A DNA stretch of 64,000 nt. Source: Blastobasis lacticolella. Taxonomy: Eukaryota; Arthropoda; Insecta; Lepidoptera; Blastobasidae. Below are positions 1 to 11,440 of the stretch, in pieces; the stretch's first letter is position 1; every line of letters begins with the position of its first letter. The notes below the pieces were generated by a model. It had not been told where the DNA came from. It made no database searches and was given only the letters and a program-made list of their open reading frames with translations. The stretch is taken from assembly GCA_905147135.1 (NCBI GenBank), contig LR990042.1:11523545-11587544 (forward strand). The letters run 5' to 3'. Made by a program: the position numbers and the translations under genes.

Positions 1-149
1 ATTATCCTATGTTTTCCCAATCCCAATGTAGTTATTTTTGCAGACCACTAGAAGCAGCTCAATTGACTTTGTTTGCTGACAAAACACGTTTTTGCTGCTG
101 ACCAAAACTTCTTTAATTAGGTAGCAGACCAATTAAACGATAACCAAAA

Positions 150-355
150 AAATCATCTTGGCATAAATATTCCGGTTGCACGTGCTCTTGCGCGCCAGAT
201 CCAGGATTTGGCAGATTAGGTAAAATTACAGTGACGCGACTGCCATCTGATCTCCGTGACCCTGTTAACAGGGGAACCTGACTTGATTGAATCTTGGTTT
301 CACATTCAGTCGCCTGAATGTATGGCTCTACTTACGATGTTTTTGCCTCTCCCGT
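150..355 (-). repeat. tRNA-derived SINE, partial
   Basis: This is the 3' half of the SINE family seen complete at 33451-33790, in reverse orientation (ccggttgcacgtgctc, then ccaggatttgg, then gcgactgccatctga). The tRNA-like head is missing. The same fragment sits at 23882-24092 in duplication copy 2, so it predates the duplication. Confidence 0.75.
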
Positions 356-1173
356 AAAAGCAGAATAAATAAAATCCTGGTAAAATTATTTTCTTTTAAT
401 CTAAGATGAACATAAATTTTTTCTCAATAGATTCTATATTTACAGAGCTGTATACATTGATATTGCATTCGCTCAAAGCCTTCAATAATTGCTACTAGAA
501 TTTGCCCGATGGACATGAACACGCGCGCGTAGGTACTTAGAGGATTTTAGTAAAATCAACACAAGGACACAAACATTACCTATAGTGCAAACATTCGTCA
601 TTTCATTTTAGAATTGTCCTACTTCGTACATTTGTTTCGTAGACATATTAGATATATTTGAGGCCCATAATCCAAATTTTCGTCATTGTAAAGAAAAGTT
701 ACGACGTCATCATATTTTAGTACCTATAGAATTCTTTTTTCTGATGCCTATGGTGTTTGTTATTAAATAAAAGGGCTTTGTCTTTATCTTACCTATCACC
801 TGTCATCTGAAAGTCTAAACAGTATTTTCAAAATACTTTAATTTAAAGTTAATTTAACACCCTGATGTTTTTACTCTAACTTACAAGTCAACATGATTAA
901 GTAGGTATTAATTTCGCCAACACTCAATTAAAATTAAATTGCTTCTAATGACATAGGTTCCTAAGTGTTTAATTATAGTTGTGTCTATCAAAATGTCCTT
1001 AAAAGAGCCATTAACAAGTGTAAAGCTAGATAAATTACTAGGTGAGAAATTTTAAAATTATCTTAATGTGGTATATTCATACTTGTAACCTTTGATCGAA
1101 GTTTTTTCAGGGTTTGACGTTTATTCTGTATAGTTGGTGCCCGTAATTTCGTTCGCGTGGATTTCATGACCTT

Positions 1174-1271
1174 TATTATTATTATTTTTAGCCATTTCTG
1201 TCCCACTGCAGGGCAAAGGCCTCCCTTTCGATCTTCCACGACTCACGGTCGGATGCTTTCCTCGGCTGCTG
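1174..1271 (-). mobile_element. Short retroposon with TTATT tail, copy-1 specific
   Basis: A 98-bp insertion is flanked by the 8-bp duplication ATGACCTT (1166-1173 and 1272-1279). The empty site, with one ATGACCTT, is visible in the sister copy near 24645-24660. The left end is a TTATT-rich tail, so the insert is on the minus strand. Its body (cactgcagggcaaaggcctcc) is the type of sequence found at the 3' ends of RTE-like LINEs and their SINEs in moths. Confidence 0.8.
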
Positions 1272-1575
1272 ATGACCTTGCCTTGAACAAAATCATTCAT
1301 TAAGTTTATCTTTACGTATAGCAAATCACTATCACTACACAATCACTCTCCGCCTCTGTCATTCCCTGTTTAGGTTCAGTTTCTCATTTACTGTTTTAGA
1401 GTTTGTTGTTAGAGTAGATTACAATTTAACTTAACCTTAGGGTTATTTCTCTTGTACTGGGGGCATGCAGCAAGAAGTTGATATATTACGTTTATGGGTT
1501 GAATCGAGTACTTACAAGTGGTTCGTCTATTCGTTTTCCCAATTTTTCTGGCTTTATAATAAAATAATAAATAAT

Positions 1576-1885
1576 AATCTTGGCGTTAATATCCCGGTTG
1601 TGCTCTCGCGCCCGTGTACCCGGGGTTCGCCATGATCCAGGATTTACAGGAATTACAGTGGAGCGACTGCCATCTGACCTCCATGACCCTGCTACCAGGG
1701 GAACCAGACCAGATTGGATCATGGTTACACATTCAGTCACCTGGATGTGCAGGTTTCATCACGATGTTTTCCCTCACCGTAAGAGCATCGGTTAGTGTTC
1801 AACTAATGTACATGACTCAGAAAACAGTCATTGGTACATGGCCGTAGCGGGATACCCTATGACTCGAATACCCTAACCGCATGGT
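1576..1885 (-). repeat. tRNA-derived SINE, nearly full length
   Basis: Reverse-oriented member of the SINE family described at 33451-33790, with the conserved body gcgactgccatctgac and gtttcatcacgatgtttt. The head end near 1850-1885 is degenerate. It is shared with duplication copy 2 (24965-25316). Confidence 0.75.
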
Positions 1886-3676
1886 ATTCAGTCGTCTGAA
1901 TGTGCAGGTTTCATCACGATCGTTTAACGATGTAAACTGTGCTTCTGTTTAAACAAATAACTTATTAGAGCATTTGCTCGTTTAATGTAAACGCATTTTC
2001 TTCTGTGAGTAGGTGGATCAGTTCCCCAAACTCGATAATCCTGTGAAGAATAATTCATATTCGCATTTTTCCCTAATCATGAAAGCCATAATAAGACCAG
2101 AAATCGAAATAAACATGCGTAGAATATTCGACAAGATTAGGTAATTGGTGATGGTGGAGGCTTGCTCACTACCTATTTTTTTTCATGTCCTTTTCAGATT
2201 TTTGGTGATATCTGGTAATATACATTGGTACAAACAATGAGCGCGCGGCTGGTCGTTCATTATTGGTAGATCCGTAAGCATGTAAATATTATAATTACTG
2301 TTGCTCTCAATAAACGTTACGCATTGTTCCTCGAACCTCCACTGAGTGTATTTCATTTTATCCAGCGCTCCCACTTACGTAGGGCAAGTTTGGGAAGTTT
2401 CCTCGTTTAGTACCTGTCGAGATCGAACTAGCCAACACGAGCTATCGTGAACCCGCTGGCAAACTCGAAGAGTATACGCAATACGCAACAGTGCGAGTGT
2501 TCTGTGCGTCGTATAATCTTGAGCAGCGCCATCCGCATCAAGTTGTCATCACGGGTCCCAAGCTCCTATCTCAGAGTCGTTAGGTTATACCTACAGGTGG
2601 GCCGGTCGTCAACTTCGTTAGTTCCTCGTATATCGCATAGATGGCGCCAATAAATAAAAATTACGACGTTTTTTTACGAATTACGAAATTTTGGACCTAG
2701 CTATTTAAAAGAAAAAGTTATAGGGGTTCAAAGGTATGAAAGTAGCGAAATTTCAAAAAATATAAAAAAAATCCTATAAACTGTTTTTTATGATCAGATT
2801 TATTTTTATTGGCTGAATAGGTAGGAGACGACCCCACCTACCCCCCATTTTCGTATGTTCCACGATCTGAAGAACACCCTGTATTAAACAGGCAGCGTAT
2901 TATTTATGATGATACACCAGGACTGAAGAGACTTGCATCTACTTATTATCTTGTTATTCAAAATGTTTACAACGCAACACTTCCAATTTGCAACCTAGAA
3001 ATCGCCATGTCTGGTCTTTAGGAAACCTAGTAAAACAAATATATGTAAATAAACGTAAATACGCGATTAATCCGTTAAGTTGTTTCATAAAATGTCATTT
3101 AGGTACATTTTTGGTATGAAACCCTAATTTATACATATAAAATTGAGGACCGATATTTATAAGATTTGAGTATTAAAATGTTATCTTAATATAAATCCGA
3201 CCCTGTTAGCATCAAAATATTTTCGATCATCGAAATATTGCTCAATTTGCCAATAATATTAAATCAATCTTTAATGGCATGTTGTTTAAAGGTTAAAGCA
3301 TTTCAATTATTGCAAATTCACACTATTACGATGCATATTTTTGTCACAATTTCTAAAATTGATTCCCGATCGCCGCGACCACGAATGAAATTACTTACCG
3401 ATGAAAAGATAATCCAGGTGTATTTGCGCTTTCACATTAATGTGCACTAAATTACACCGTCTTTTAAATGGTTTGATTTAAATTTTATTAAGAAATTATA
3501 AAATTTACACCGATGTTTCAAAAGAAACGTCAGGACGTTGTTAGCTTGAGCAGCATGTCGAACGTTAAAAACATTGCGCGCGTCATTTTCTTAAGAGCTT
3601 ATATGAATAGACGAAAAAACGGGATAGCAAGATTCATAATCATTGTAGAGTGAGCGAACAGGGAATATTTGTGATT

Positions 3677-4920
3677 TATTATTATTATTATTGTTGGATA
3701 CACAAGCAGCTAATGCTGATACGTGTATATCACTGCACTTTAAATTGTTACTGATAAAACTTGTCCAGTCTATTTTTAAAAGAATTCACAGATGGAGCGC
3801 TTATAACGTCTTCGGGTAATTTATTCCACTCCAAACATATGCGATTGGACATGAAGTATTTTCTAGGATTACTTGTACACACGGAGCTATCGAGTTTCAG
3901 TGAGTGACCTCTCAGATGGTGGTTCTGATTCCTTTTGAACATATGCTCAAGCCCTGGTACATCGTAGTGCGCATGTAGGATTTTATAAGTTTCTATAAGA
4001 TCTCCCCGCTTCCTTCTTTGCTCAAGTGTTGTCAATCCCAAATTTGCAGGCGCTCCTCGTAAGACTTTTCACGCAATTCAAAAACCATTTTTGTAGCCCT
4101 ACGGTGCACCTTTTCCAGCATATTGATGTCCTTCCTAAAGTAGGGTGTCCAGATCGGGAAAGCATATTCCAGCAGCGGTCGGATGTAGGCTTTGTATAGT
4201 CTCAGAAATAGTACTTTATTTATGTGATTGAATGTTTTACGAATTATATACATCAACGCGTTCGCTCTTTTCGTCATTTGTAATATGTGGACATCCCACT
4301 TCAGGTTATGGGTCATTGTGACTCCCAGATCCTTCTGACTTGCAACCGCCATCAACGGAACCATATCCAGAGTATAATTTAATAAATAAAATAAATAAAG
4401 ATGCGTGGACAAATTCACACAGCGCCATCTAGCCCCAAACTAAGCAAAGCTTGTACTATGGGTGATAGATAACTTATATACTACTTAAATACTTTTAAAT
4501 ACATAATTATTATACATAGAACACCCAGACCCGTAACAGAAATTAAAATTCATTATTTCAATTTCTGCCCGGCCGGGAATCGAACCCGGGACCTCTTGCG
4601 TGGCAGACCGGATGTTGACCATTGAGCCACTCAGGTCGTCACAATCTCGGGTTATTGGCGCCAATGTGGAACACAGTACACTTCTGCGAATTGAGTGTCA
4701 GCAACCAGTTACGAGACCATTCTACAATGTGATCCAGGTCTTCTCGGATAGTAATTTGCCCATCTAGTGGATTTCCCATTATTTTAGTGTCATCTGCAAA
4801 CGTGGATAACATGGACTTTATGGGGTTTCTTATGTCGGCGACATAAAAACAGAACAGGATCGATCAAAGTACCGAACCCTGTGGGACACCACTAACAACG
4901 TCATGTGGCAGAGAGTACTC
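3677..4920 (-). mobile_element. CR1/L2-like LINE, 5'-truncated, interrupted by a SINE
   Basis: On the minus strand the region reads as the end of a reverse transcriptase. From about 4920 down to 4640 there is a palm segment with a GVPQGS-type block and an F-A-D-D-T motif. After the SINE at 4402-4640 the same protein resumes at 4401 with DLGV. It runs to about 4030, where a frameshift joins it to the C-terminal part (positions 4041-3748) ending in KNRLDKF. The 3' end is an ATT/AAT-rich run at 3677-3700. Comparison with the sister duplication copy near 32537 shows the empty site, so this LINE arrived after the duplication. It lacks the endonuclease and is not functional. Confidence 0.85.
4402..4640 (-). 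repeat. tRNA-Gly-like SINE inside the LINE
   Basis: Read on the minus strand, the head resembles tRNA-Gly with anticodon GCC: an A-box-like stretch (gtggctcaatgg), the anticodon region ctgccacg, and a perfect B box with arm (cccgggttcgattcccgg) near 4575-4590. The body and a TAAATAAA tail follow toward 4381-4401. The LINE protein reads directly across it, so it is an insertion. A related copy lies at 63493-63650. It is a SINE head and not a tRNA gene: the acceptor stem is not closed and a SINE body follows. Confidence 0.8.
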
Positions 4921-4936
4921 TTGTGTTTAGTCTGGT

Positions 4937-5340
4937 AGGTCTGTGGTTACCTACAACTAATTGACTAATAATTAACAGGCAGACCACAAAGGACCTCCAT
5001 AGTCCACATAACTTTCTTATGGTTTTGTAATACTGTGATGTCCAACCTGCGCGCTAAAGTTGAAAATGCAGGAGGCTCCTATGTTATAGGCTAATGATTT
5101 GTTATTTTATGTGAGGAAGTGAGGTTTACCTCCATTATTTAAGTCGTATTAGCCTCAAGCTATATTGGTTAAGAACAAAACCTACAATAAAATTGAGAAA
5201 AGAGAAAACACAACCTGTATGAAAACATGATGCTTCCAATGGGTAATTACATCAGATTTAAGAAACAAATTTTAACAAAGTTAAGGAGAAATGTAGTAAT
5301 ATCTAAAAGCTGCTCTTGTTTGAGTTAAACGTTAATTAAA
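4937..5340. other. AT-rich intergenic DNA
   Basis: I see no gene or recognised repeat. It lies between the end of duplication copy 1 and the orphan odorant-receptor exon, so it may hold the promoter-side remnant of that exon, but no motif supports this. Confidence 0.4.
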
Positions 5341-5539
5341 ATGGATGACAACGAAAATAAAGCTGAACCTTTCGATATATTTATATATTTGTAAGGTGTT
5401 GCAATGGTTGGGATATTACAAGTTTCTGAACCTACTCAAGAACCAATTTATAGCAGTACTTCACAAAATATATAGAATGTTTGCGTTGGTGGTAATAGTG
5501 TTTTTGTACAATGTATTGCATTTGGCTTTTGTCGTACAG
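5341..5539 (+). pseudogene. Odorant receptor first exon, orphan, frameshifted
   Basis: The exon starts ATGGATGACAAC and ends GTACAG before a good donor (gtaagc). Its protein is a clear relative of the first exon at 22818-23021: both have an MD-N start, P-F-D-x-F-I, then L-x-W-(I/L)-G-(F/Y)-Y, then a hydrophobic segment ending in F-x-V-Q at the splice site. The frame starting at 5341 hits TAA at 5392-5394, while the family-like sequence continues in the next frame. The exon is 199 nt, one more than a multiple of three, as expected for a 1-nt insertion. An ATG at 5345 is in the downstream frame, so a product with an altered N-terminus is conceivable. No second exon follows. Family: insect olfactory receptor subunits (7tm_6), ligand-gated cation channels of sensory neurons. 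Confidence 0.7.
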
Positions 5540-6119
5540 GTAAGCGAAGTCGGTACATCTCATTTATTTCTTATGAATTTTATTTAGGTACCGTAATTTT
5601 ATTGGTATTAGTTACATTATATGTAACTGTTATATTAATTGTTATATGTAGGTAAAATAATTTGCGTTATCACGCTGGCAAAATATAAAACAATTTGTTT
5701 ACATATAGAGATACACGTATTATTATAATAGACGGGACTTGCACGCGACATACCTTTTCGATTTGTTTTCCCGACGTTTTGGTAGGGTTACACCATCCGT
5801 GGTCACGAGACGACTGCCGTGGAGAGGTGACCGCAGCTGTCGGGAAAACAAATCGAAAAGGTATGTCGCGTGCAAGTCCCGTCTAATATAATAATTTATT
5901 TATTTATTAGTTCATTTCACAGTTTAACAGTTTATAATATGTGTAAAGAACGCGAGTTTAGTTTGAAACAAATATTAGAGATACACGATCGGGGACATGG
6001 ATAATATTATGTTCGAAGGTTTCGAACTTAAATTTAGGTTAGAAGAAGCTATAAATATAAATATATTAATAAAATAATAGGGACAGATATTTTACATTTT
6101 ATTTTAACATTATGTAAGT
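5540..6119. other. Non-coding, with a foldback element
   Basis: Apart from the foldback at 5720-5893 this is AT-rich sequence in which I recognise nothing. It would be intron 1 of the orphan receptor exon if the rest of that gene had survived. Confidence 0.4.
5720..5893. repeat. Foldback (hairpin) element
   Basis: Two arms of about 56 bp are almost perfect reverse complements (gacgggacttgcacgcgac at 5731 and its complement ending at 5884). They flank a loop of about 63 bp that holds cgtggtcacgagacgac. The arms include the flanking ATTATTATA-type sequence. The motif cccgacgttttgg in the left arm resembles 3' sequences of some retroelements, but I cannot assign a family. Confidence 0.7.
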
Positions 6120-7790
6120 TTACTGATTATCTTAATGCAGATCCTATTTTTGGAGCAAAAAACAGAAAAGATGAAGAATGTAGATGCCCTCTCAGCGGAA
6201 ATTCAATACATTCCTCCTTGGCTTGTGAAGTGAGCAAGCTTAGGCAGGACCTTGAGATCTGGGTAAACATGTGGAAGGATGTGCTAGAAAACGGTGGTTT
6301 GAAACTGAATGTCGCCAAAACAGAGTATATGGCCAGCTGCAGCGCAGATCCCGAAACCATCCGTATAGGTAGTGAAGCTGACAATAGAACAGATAAATCC
6401 AAATACCTCAGATCCGTGCAGTACGAGTCCGGCGATATCGGCCCCGATGTCAAGTCCCGAGTCTCTGCAGCTTGGGCCAAATGGCGGGAACTCACGGCAG
6501 TCATCTGTGACCCAAAAATCCCTGTCAAGCTCAAAGTGCTTATATATGTCGCAGCCAACTGGTTAAATCAGCCATTTAATCAGAAGGCTAGTCTGTTAAT
6601 AAAACGCCGGCATTTAATTAAATGGCTAAAGTATAACTAGCCAAGTAGTTGACGGTAGCGTTTAACTACTTGGCTGAACGTTATTCAGCCATTTTGTTAA
6701 AAGATATACAGGTGGTTGGTCAGAGTGAGTAAATGATAAACTTTATTAAAGATAAAAAATAAAAAATTTATAAAGAGCACTTTTATTTAATAAAACATTA
6801 TTAGTGGCAAGATATTTAATAAGTAGGTATACAATTAATTGTATTGCGAGTAGGTACCTATAACAGTATTTAACTCAGTAAAAATATTTAATAAAAACTT
6901 TAAATTTATAACTTATTTACTACTTGTAACTATGTAGTAGGAACAATAGCAACAGTGCACTTTCTTATTTTATAATATTAAATATAAAATGACACAAAAA
7001 TTTGGCATTTGTTTCTAATTAAAGGCAAGTATAAAAAGAAAATGAACATATTAAGTTATCTTAACTCTTACTTCAAGTTATCTCAATTCTTACTTAAAAG
7101 CATGTAGGTACCACATTTTAAATTTAGTTAAATCGAAAAAAATACATTTCTTGCTGTGCGAGCTGTCTGACGCCAGATTTGACTACCAGCGAAGCAATAG
7201 ATAAAATTTGAACTAAATTTAAATCACCTGCCTGATTTTACTTCAGCCGTCTCCAAAGGGCTTGCTTTAATAAGCCAACTTGTTAAACGTTGAGTGAAGC
7301 TAGTAAAATCGACTATTGGTCTAGGCATTCAACTGAATGCCGGCGCTTAATTAACGGACTAGCCTTCTCATTAAATGGCTGATTTAACCAGATGGCTGCG
7401 ACATATACAAGAGTATAATTAGACCTGTGATGCTCTATGGCTGCGAGATATGGCCAGCGCTGACGAAACACGTTCGCAAATTGCACGCAATCGAAATGAA
7501 AATGCTGCGGTTGATGTGTGGAGTTAAGCAGCTCGATCGAATACGTAACAAGTACATCCGCGGCAGCCTTGGCGTGTGGGATATCGCAGATAAGATCGAA
7601 AAGGCTTGTCTGAGCTGGTTTGGTCAGGTGATACCTAAGCCTCAGGTATACGTGGGAAATAGGTGCCTGAATCTGCCGGTATCAGGAAAGAGGCTCCGTG
7701 GGCGACTGACATTGCTGAGTCGGATGCGAGAGCCACCGGCCTACTACTTATTTACGATGCCGAAGACCGGGCGAATAATAATAATAATAA
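6120..7790 (+). mobile_element. RTE-like LINE 3' fragment, split by a DNA transposon
   Basis: From about 6218 to 6542 the plus strand codes a late reverse-transcriptase segment (E-N-G-L-K-L-N-V-x-K-T-E, then R-x-L-T-x-V-x-C-D-x-K-I-P). The same protein resumes at 7408 with S-I-I-R-P-V-M-L-Y-G-C-E and continues to about 7770. Removing 6547-7403 and one TATA restores the frame exactly (codons for K-V-L-I-Y-K-S at the join). The fragment lacks the endonuclease and the catalytic palm, so it is dead. A closely related fragment lies at 32651-33022. Confidence 0.85.
6547..7403. mobile_element. 857-bp DNA transposon, TGTCG ends, TATA duplication
   Basis: The terminal inverted repeats begin TGTCGCAGCCA at 6547 and end TGGCTGCGACA at 7403 and run about 68 bp with a handful of mismatches (through cagccatttaat and aaggctagtc). 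TATA flanks both ends (6543-6546 and 7404-7407), and the host LINE frame is restored when the insert and one TATA are removed. The interior is AT-rich with nested short palindromes and no coding capacity. Ends of the form TGTNR with 4-bp duplications are the signature described for Ginger1-type transposons. A TA-duplicating family cannot be excluded because the target is TATA. Confidence 0.85.
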
Positions 7791-7794
7791 AATA

Positions 7795-10545
7795 ATAATA
7801 AAAATATTTTATTTTCTCATTACATAGGCATCATGCATACATATCAACAGATCAATTAAATTTTCAGTAGAACCTGTGTGAGAGACTGGTGTCCGTACTA
7901 GGTAAATAAATACCTGTCCCACAGATCACCAGGCCCTCGGCCCAATGGAATGTAACCATTCCAAAATATGCTTATTTTATAGTATAATATTTATGAGTTT
8001 TTTTTTTAAACATTTCAGTATTAAAACAATAAGAATACAAATTATATTAAAAACAAAACATTCAAATAATTCAATGCATTTTAAATAATTCCTTAAAATA
8101 TTAAACTCGTTTGTGTTTGTGTGCGTGTATAGTATGTGTGTTAGTATGTCTAAATATATAGAAGAGCCTCAGTCGCCTCGTAGTCCTTCTCCATGAGCCA
8201 CCTAAATAAACGGGTCTTGGTTTCGAATTTGGAGAGGGAGTATATAGTCAGCGCTTTATGGATTTTATTGTATAGATATGCCCCTCTAAAATGATAAAAC
8301 CTTTGTGCGAGAGCAGTCTTACATGCTGGTGTATGACAGATCGTGTGCTTTCTTCTCTTGCCCTGGTTAAGTGAAGGGTCGTATCCAATTTCCGAGTGTT
8401 TGCGGAGCGTGGTATGTAGTACATACATTGACGAACTGTCAAAACTTTAGCTCGTTGGTAAAGTTCGGAAGTCGGAAATAGATATTGTAGCGAGTAGCAC
8501 GTTTTGAGAATGGCTCTCTGTGCACGCTCCACTCCAAGCATCGTAGTCTTGGGTACTCCCCCCCATGTAGATATGCAATACGAAAGCACCGATTGACATA
8601 AAGCATAGTATACACTTTTAATTACAGACTCGTCTGCTACGTGTCTCAAATTCTTAAATATATAAATCAGTTTACGGGCTCGTGACGTCAATAAATCGAT
8701 ATGTTCTTTAAAACTGAGTGTATTATCTATCAGAACACCGAGATATTTCATTTTAAGGGTGCGTTGAATCGTAGGACAGGAACATGATGAAACATTAAAA
8801 TCGGGACAGGAGTGAGCAATAATTTTGTGCTGAGGGTTTGGCTTAGAAATGTTATGTTGGGACAATGTGAAAGTAATATACTTAGTTTTATCAACATTTA
8901 GGGATAGTTTATTTGCATGTATCCAATTTGATACTAAATCAAAACCTGTCTGAACATATTTAAAAACTTCATCCCATGTGTCAGCTGCAAAAAGGAGTGC
9001 CGTGTCGTCAGCGTAAGTAATGATTTTGCCATGGGAAAGCTGTATGTTACAAAGTTCATTAATAAACATTAAGAAAAAAGTGGGGCCAAGGATACTTCCC
9101 TGGGGTACCCCATATGACAGAGGTAGGTCTTCACTCACGAGATTACCTATCTTAACACGTTGACACCTATCCATAAGATAATCGGCTAAAAGATCGTGCT
9201 GTACGTCTCGTATTCCCATTTCATTAAATTTTTTAAGAAGTATTGGAACAGACACCGTGTCAAACGCTTTGGCGAAATCGATAAATAGCGCCACCACTTT
9301 CCTTCCTCTATCTAGGTTTGATACAACAAAATTGGTTAATTCGTGGACTGCCTCGTCAGTAGACTTTCCCTTTCGAAAGCCATACTGAGAAGCAGAGAGC
9401 AAATTGTTAGTTTCTAAGAAATTAACCAATCTTCTATTTATTATTTTTTCAATTATTTTAGAGACAATAGGGAGGATAGATATCGGCCTGTAGTTGTTTA
9501 CTGATTTTTTAGGGCCTGCCTTATGTATGGGGTGTATTTCTACCTTTTTCATGACGATAAGGAATTTGCCAGTTTTGAAGGCCAAATTACAGATATATGC
9601 CTAAGGTGGGCATAACATATTAAAAGTTTTTAGAAATTTTGTTGAAATGTCATCACGACCCACAGCACAGTCATTTTTCAAACCCATAATCATGCTTTCG
9701 ATTTCTTTTTCATCCGTCGGGAGAAGAACAAAGCTGTTACTAGAAGAAGTGGTGTTGGAGGGAGATGTGCCAACACTCCGATTTAATTAAACACTCTCTG
9801 AAATCTCTTTGCCTATATTAACAAAGAAGCTGTTTACTTTATTTACTGATCCTTTCGGGTCTAAGTGATCAACAAGTTCTGTTAGATGTTCTTTCATTGT
9901 TGTAGTGTTTGTTATAGATTTGATTACTTCCCACCGTTTTTTATTAGTTGTTGCTTGCTTTATTTGCTGTTTCTCGTATTCAAGTTTCAGTCTCCTTAAC
10001 AAATTAACGCAGTAATTCCTATATCATCTATAAGTTATTTTTAAGATTTCATCATCAGGGTGTTTTTTTGCTTTTTGGTGTAGTTTATCGCGGTTTCGCA
10101 TGCAACGTAAAACGCCGTTTGTAATCCAAGGTTTTCTAATGGTTTTCCGACTTGGAATTGTGACATTTGTGGTATAAGTGTTTATTGCGTTACAGCAAAG
10201 TTCAATAAAAACATTTGCTGCCTCATTTACCTCGTTGCATGCAAAGACGCTGTCGAAATTAATGTTCTTCATGTGTTCTTCTAGCTTATCGTAGTCTGTA
10301 CGTTTTACAGACCTAGGACACTTATTTTGACGTATTTTGAGACCTAGGAAGAGAAGCACAGCATTATGGTCAGTAAGAGATGTGTCTGCAACATAGGAAT
10401 ATGCTATGAGACTGGTCTTCAAAATAACGTGGTCCAGACACGTTCGCGTATGTGTAGGTATGATGTGTGCTGGTAGCATACCGTGCATAGCTAGGAGGTT
10501 CAAATATTTATGCGAGCGCGGGTAGGAGTTATTTTCAGATAGATG
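7795..10545 (-). mobile_element. Jockey-like LINE with three stops and a frameshift
   Basis: On the minus strand one frame runs from about 10540 to 8430. It starts with the end of an endonuclease domain (S-L-T-D-H-N near 10385), then a linker, then a full reverse transcriptase (Y-R-P-I-S-I-L, F-I-D-F-A-K-A-F-D, G-V-P-Q-G-S-I-L-G-P, Y-A-D-D-T). The frame is broken by TGA at 10024, TAA at 9787 and TAG near 9600. Near 8430 it shifts into the frame that codes the usual C-terminus (R-F-Y-H-F-R-G-A-Y-L-Y-N-K-I). The 5' half of the endonuclease and any ORF1 are missing. The 3' end is an ATT-rich tail near 7770-7800. Family placement (jockey group, perhaps Daphne-like) rests on motif style only. Confidence 0.85.
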
Positions 10546-10640
10546 TAGATGTAGATGTAGTAGATGAGAATGAGTAGGAAAGCGGACTCTGGCAGAGAGG
10601 GGGATAAACGCTAGGACGATGATGATGATAACGCATGTGA
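10546..10640 (+). repeat. Retroposon 3' tail ending GATGATGATG
   Basis: The sequence aggaaagcggactctggcag followed by gataaacgctaggacgatgatgatgat is the 3' end shared by RTE-like LINEs in this window. Only the tail remains, preceded by a short gatgta microsatellite. Confidence 0.55.
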
Positions 10641-11440
10641 ATGAAATAGGAAGTCGACCTGGTCAAAGAAAGTTTGATAGCTGATGTGTGCATACACATT
10701 TTATGGACTGTTTGCTAAGTCATGTTTGGTTTTAGTTTTTTAAATTTATTTGAGACATACGTAGATTTTGTTCCCACGAGTAGGGCTGATATAGATCGTC
10801 GTGCAGAGGGTGACGCCCGTTCCCCCGCGAAGACTCGATACAACGACGTATGTCGGTCCGTCGAGGTTGGCACTAAGAACTTGGCTTCCACAAGCCATGC
10901 CATCAACCGGCGCGTAGGTTTGGGGACTCTTTTAAAAGTGAGTTTATATCTCGACGCCCGGGCGATTAAGCCAAGGCCCCGATTCTGTATAACAGAGTTG
11001 CGGGTGGAGAGAATCATTCTCTAGTACTAACTACTACTACTACTACTCTTTTCTCATACGGGCTTTGAACCGTCAATGGCAGAGTTTTAAAGTAAAGTAG
11101 GTAAACCTTATTTTATGATCTTTCAAGTTTTAGTAATTTCCAACAATGTTTCATATTTTTTGCAATTGTTTCACTACGCTGTTGTGGAAGGTTTCCGAAA
11201 CATCTCACGCCATTCCTGTCCTCGTTCGCTGTTCGCCATCTGAAACCGACGGACGGACCTACGTTTATATCCTAGGTTCGGAACGCACTCCGAACTTTAC
11301 CTATGAATGCCGCAGAACTCCGAGAGTTGGGTTGCTAGAGTAGCAATTGGAAGGAAGTGAGACGAGATTCCACGTAAATAAAAATACCATTCACACAAGA
11401 ATATTTTAATTATTAACGATATTTATTGCTAACTTAAACA
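10641..11440. other. Non-coding; no recognised gene
   Basis: Open frames of about 100 codons on both strands between 10715 and 11024 overlap each other and match no family I know. A short ACT microsatellite lies at 11026-11045. The stretch is somewhat GC-richer than its surroundings around 10780-11000 and may be an old transposon remnant. Confidence 0.35.

Larger units (their letters stand above)
1..4936 (+). repeat. Segmental duplication, copy 1
   Basis: This block matches 23731-32552 in the same orientation over nearly all of its own bases once later insertions are set aside. Shared landmarks are the start (caatcccaatgtag), the SINE remnants near 150-355 and 1576-1885, the stretch at 2380-2660, the stretch at 2900-3676 and the end (tgtgtttagtctggta). 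The similarity already starts at base 1, so the duplicated unit probably extends outside the window. No gene is visible in it; the unlisted parts are AT-rich DNA. Segments 480-780 and 2670-2885 do not match copy 2 and are local replacements or indels. Confidence 0.9.

Noticed and set aside
10715..11024. 100-codon open frames on both strands
   Set aside because: They mirror each other and contain no recognisable domain.
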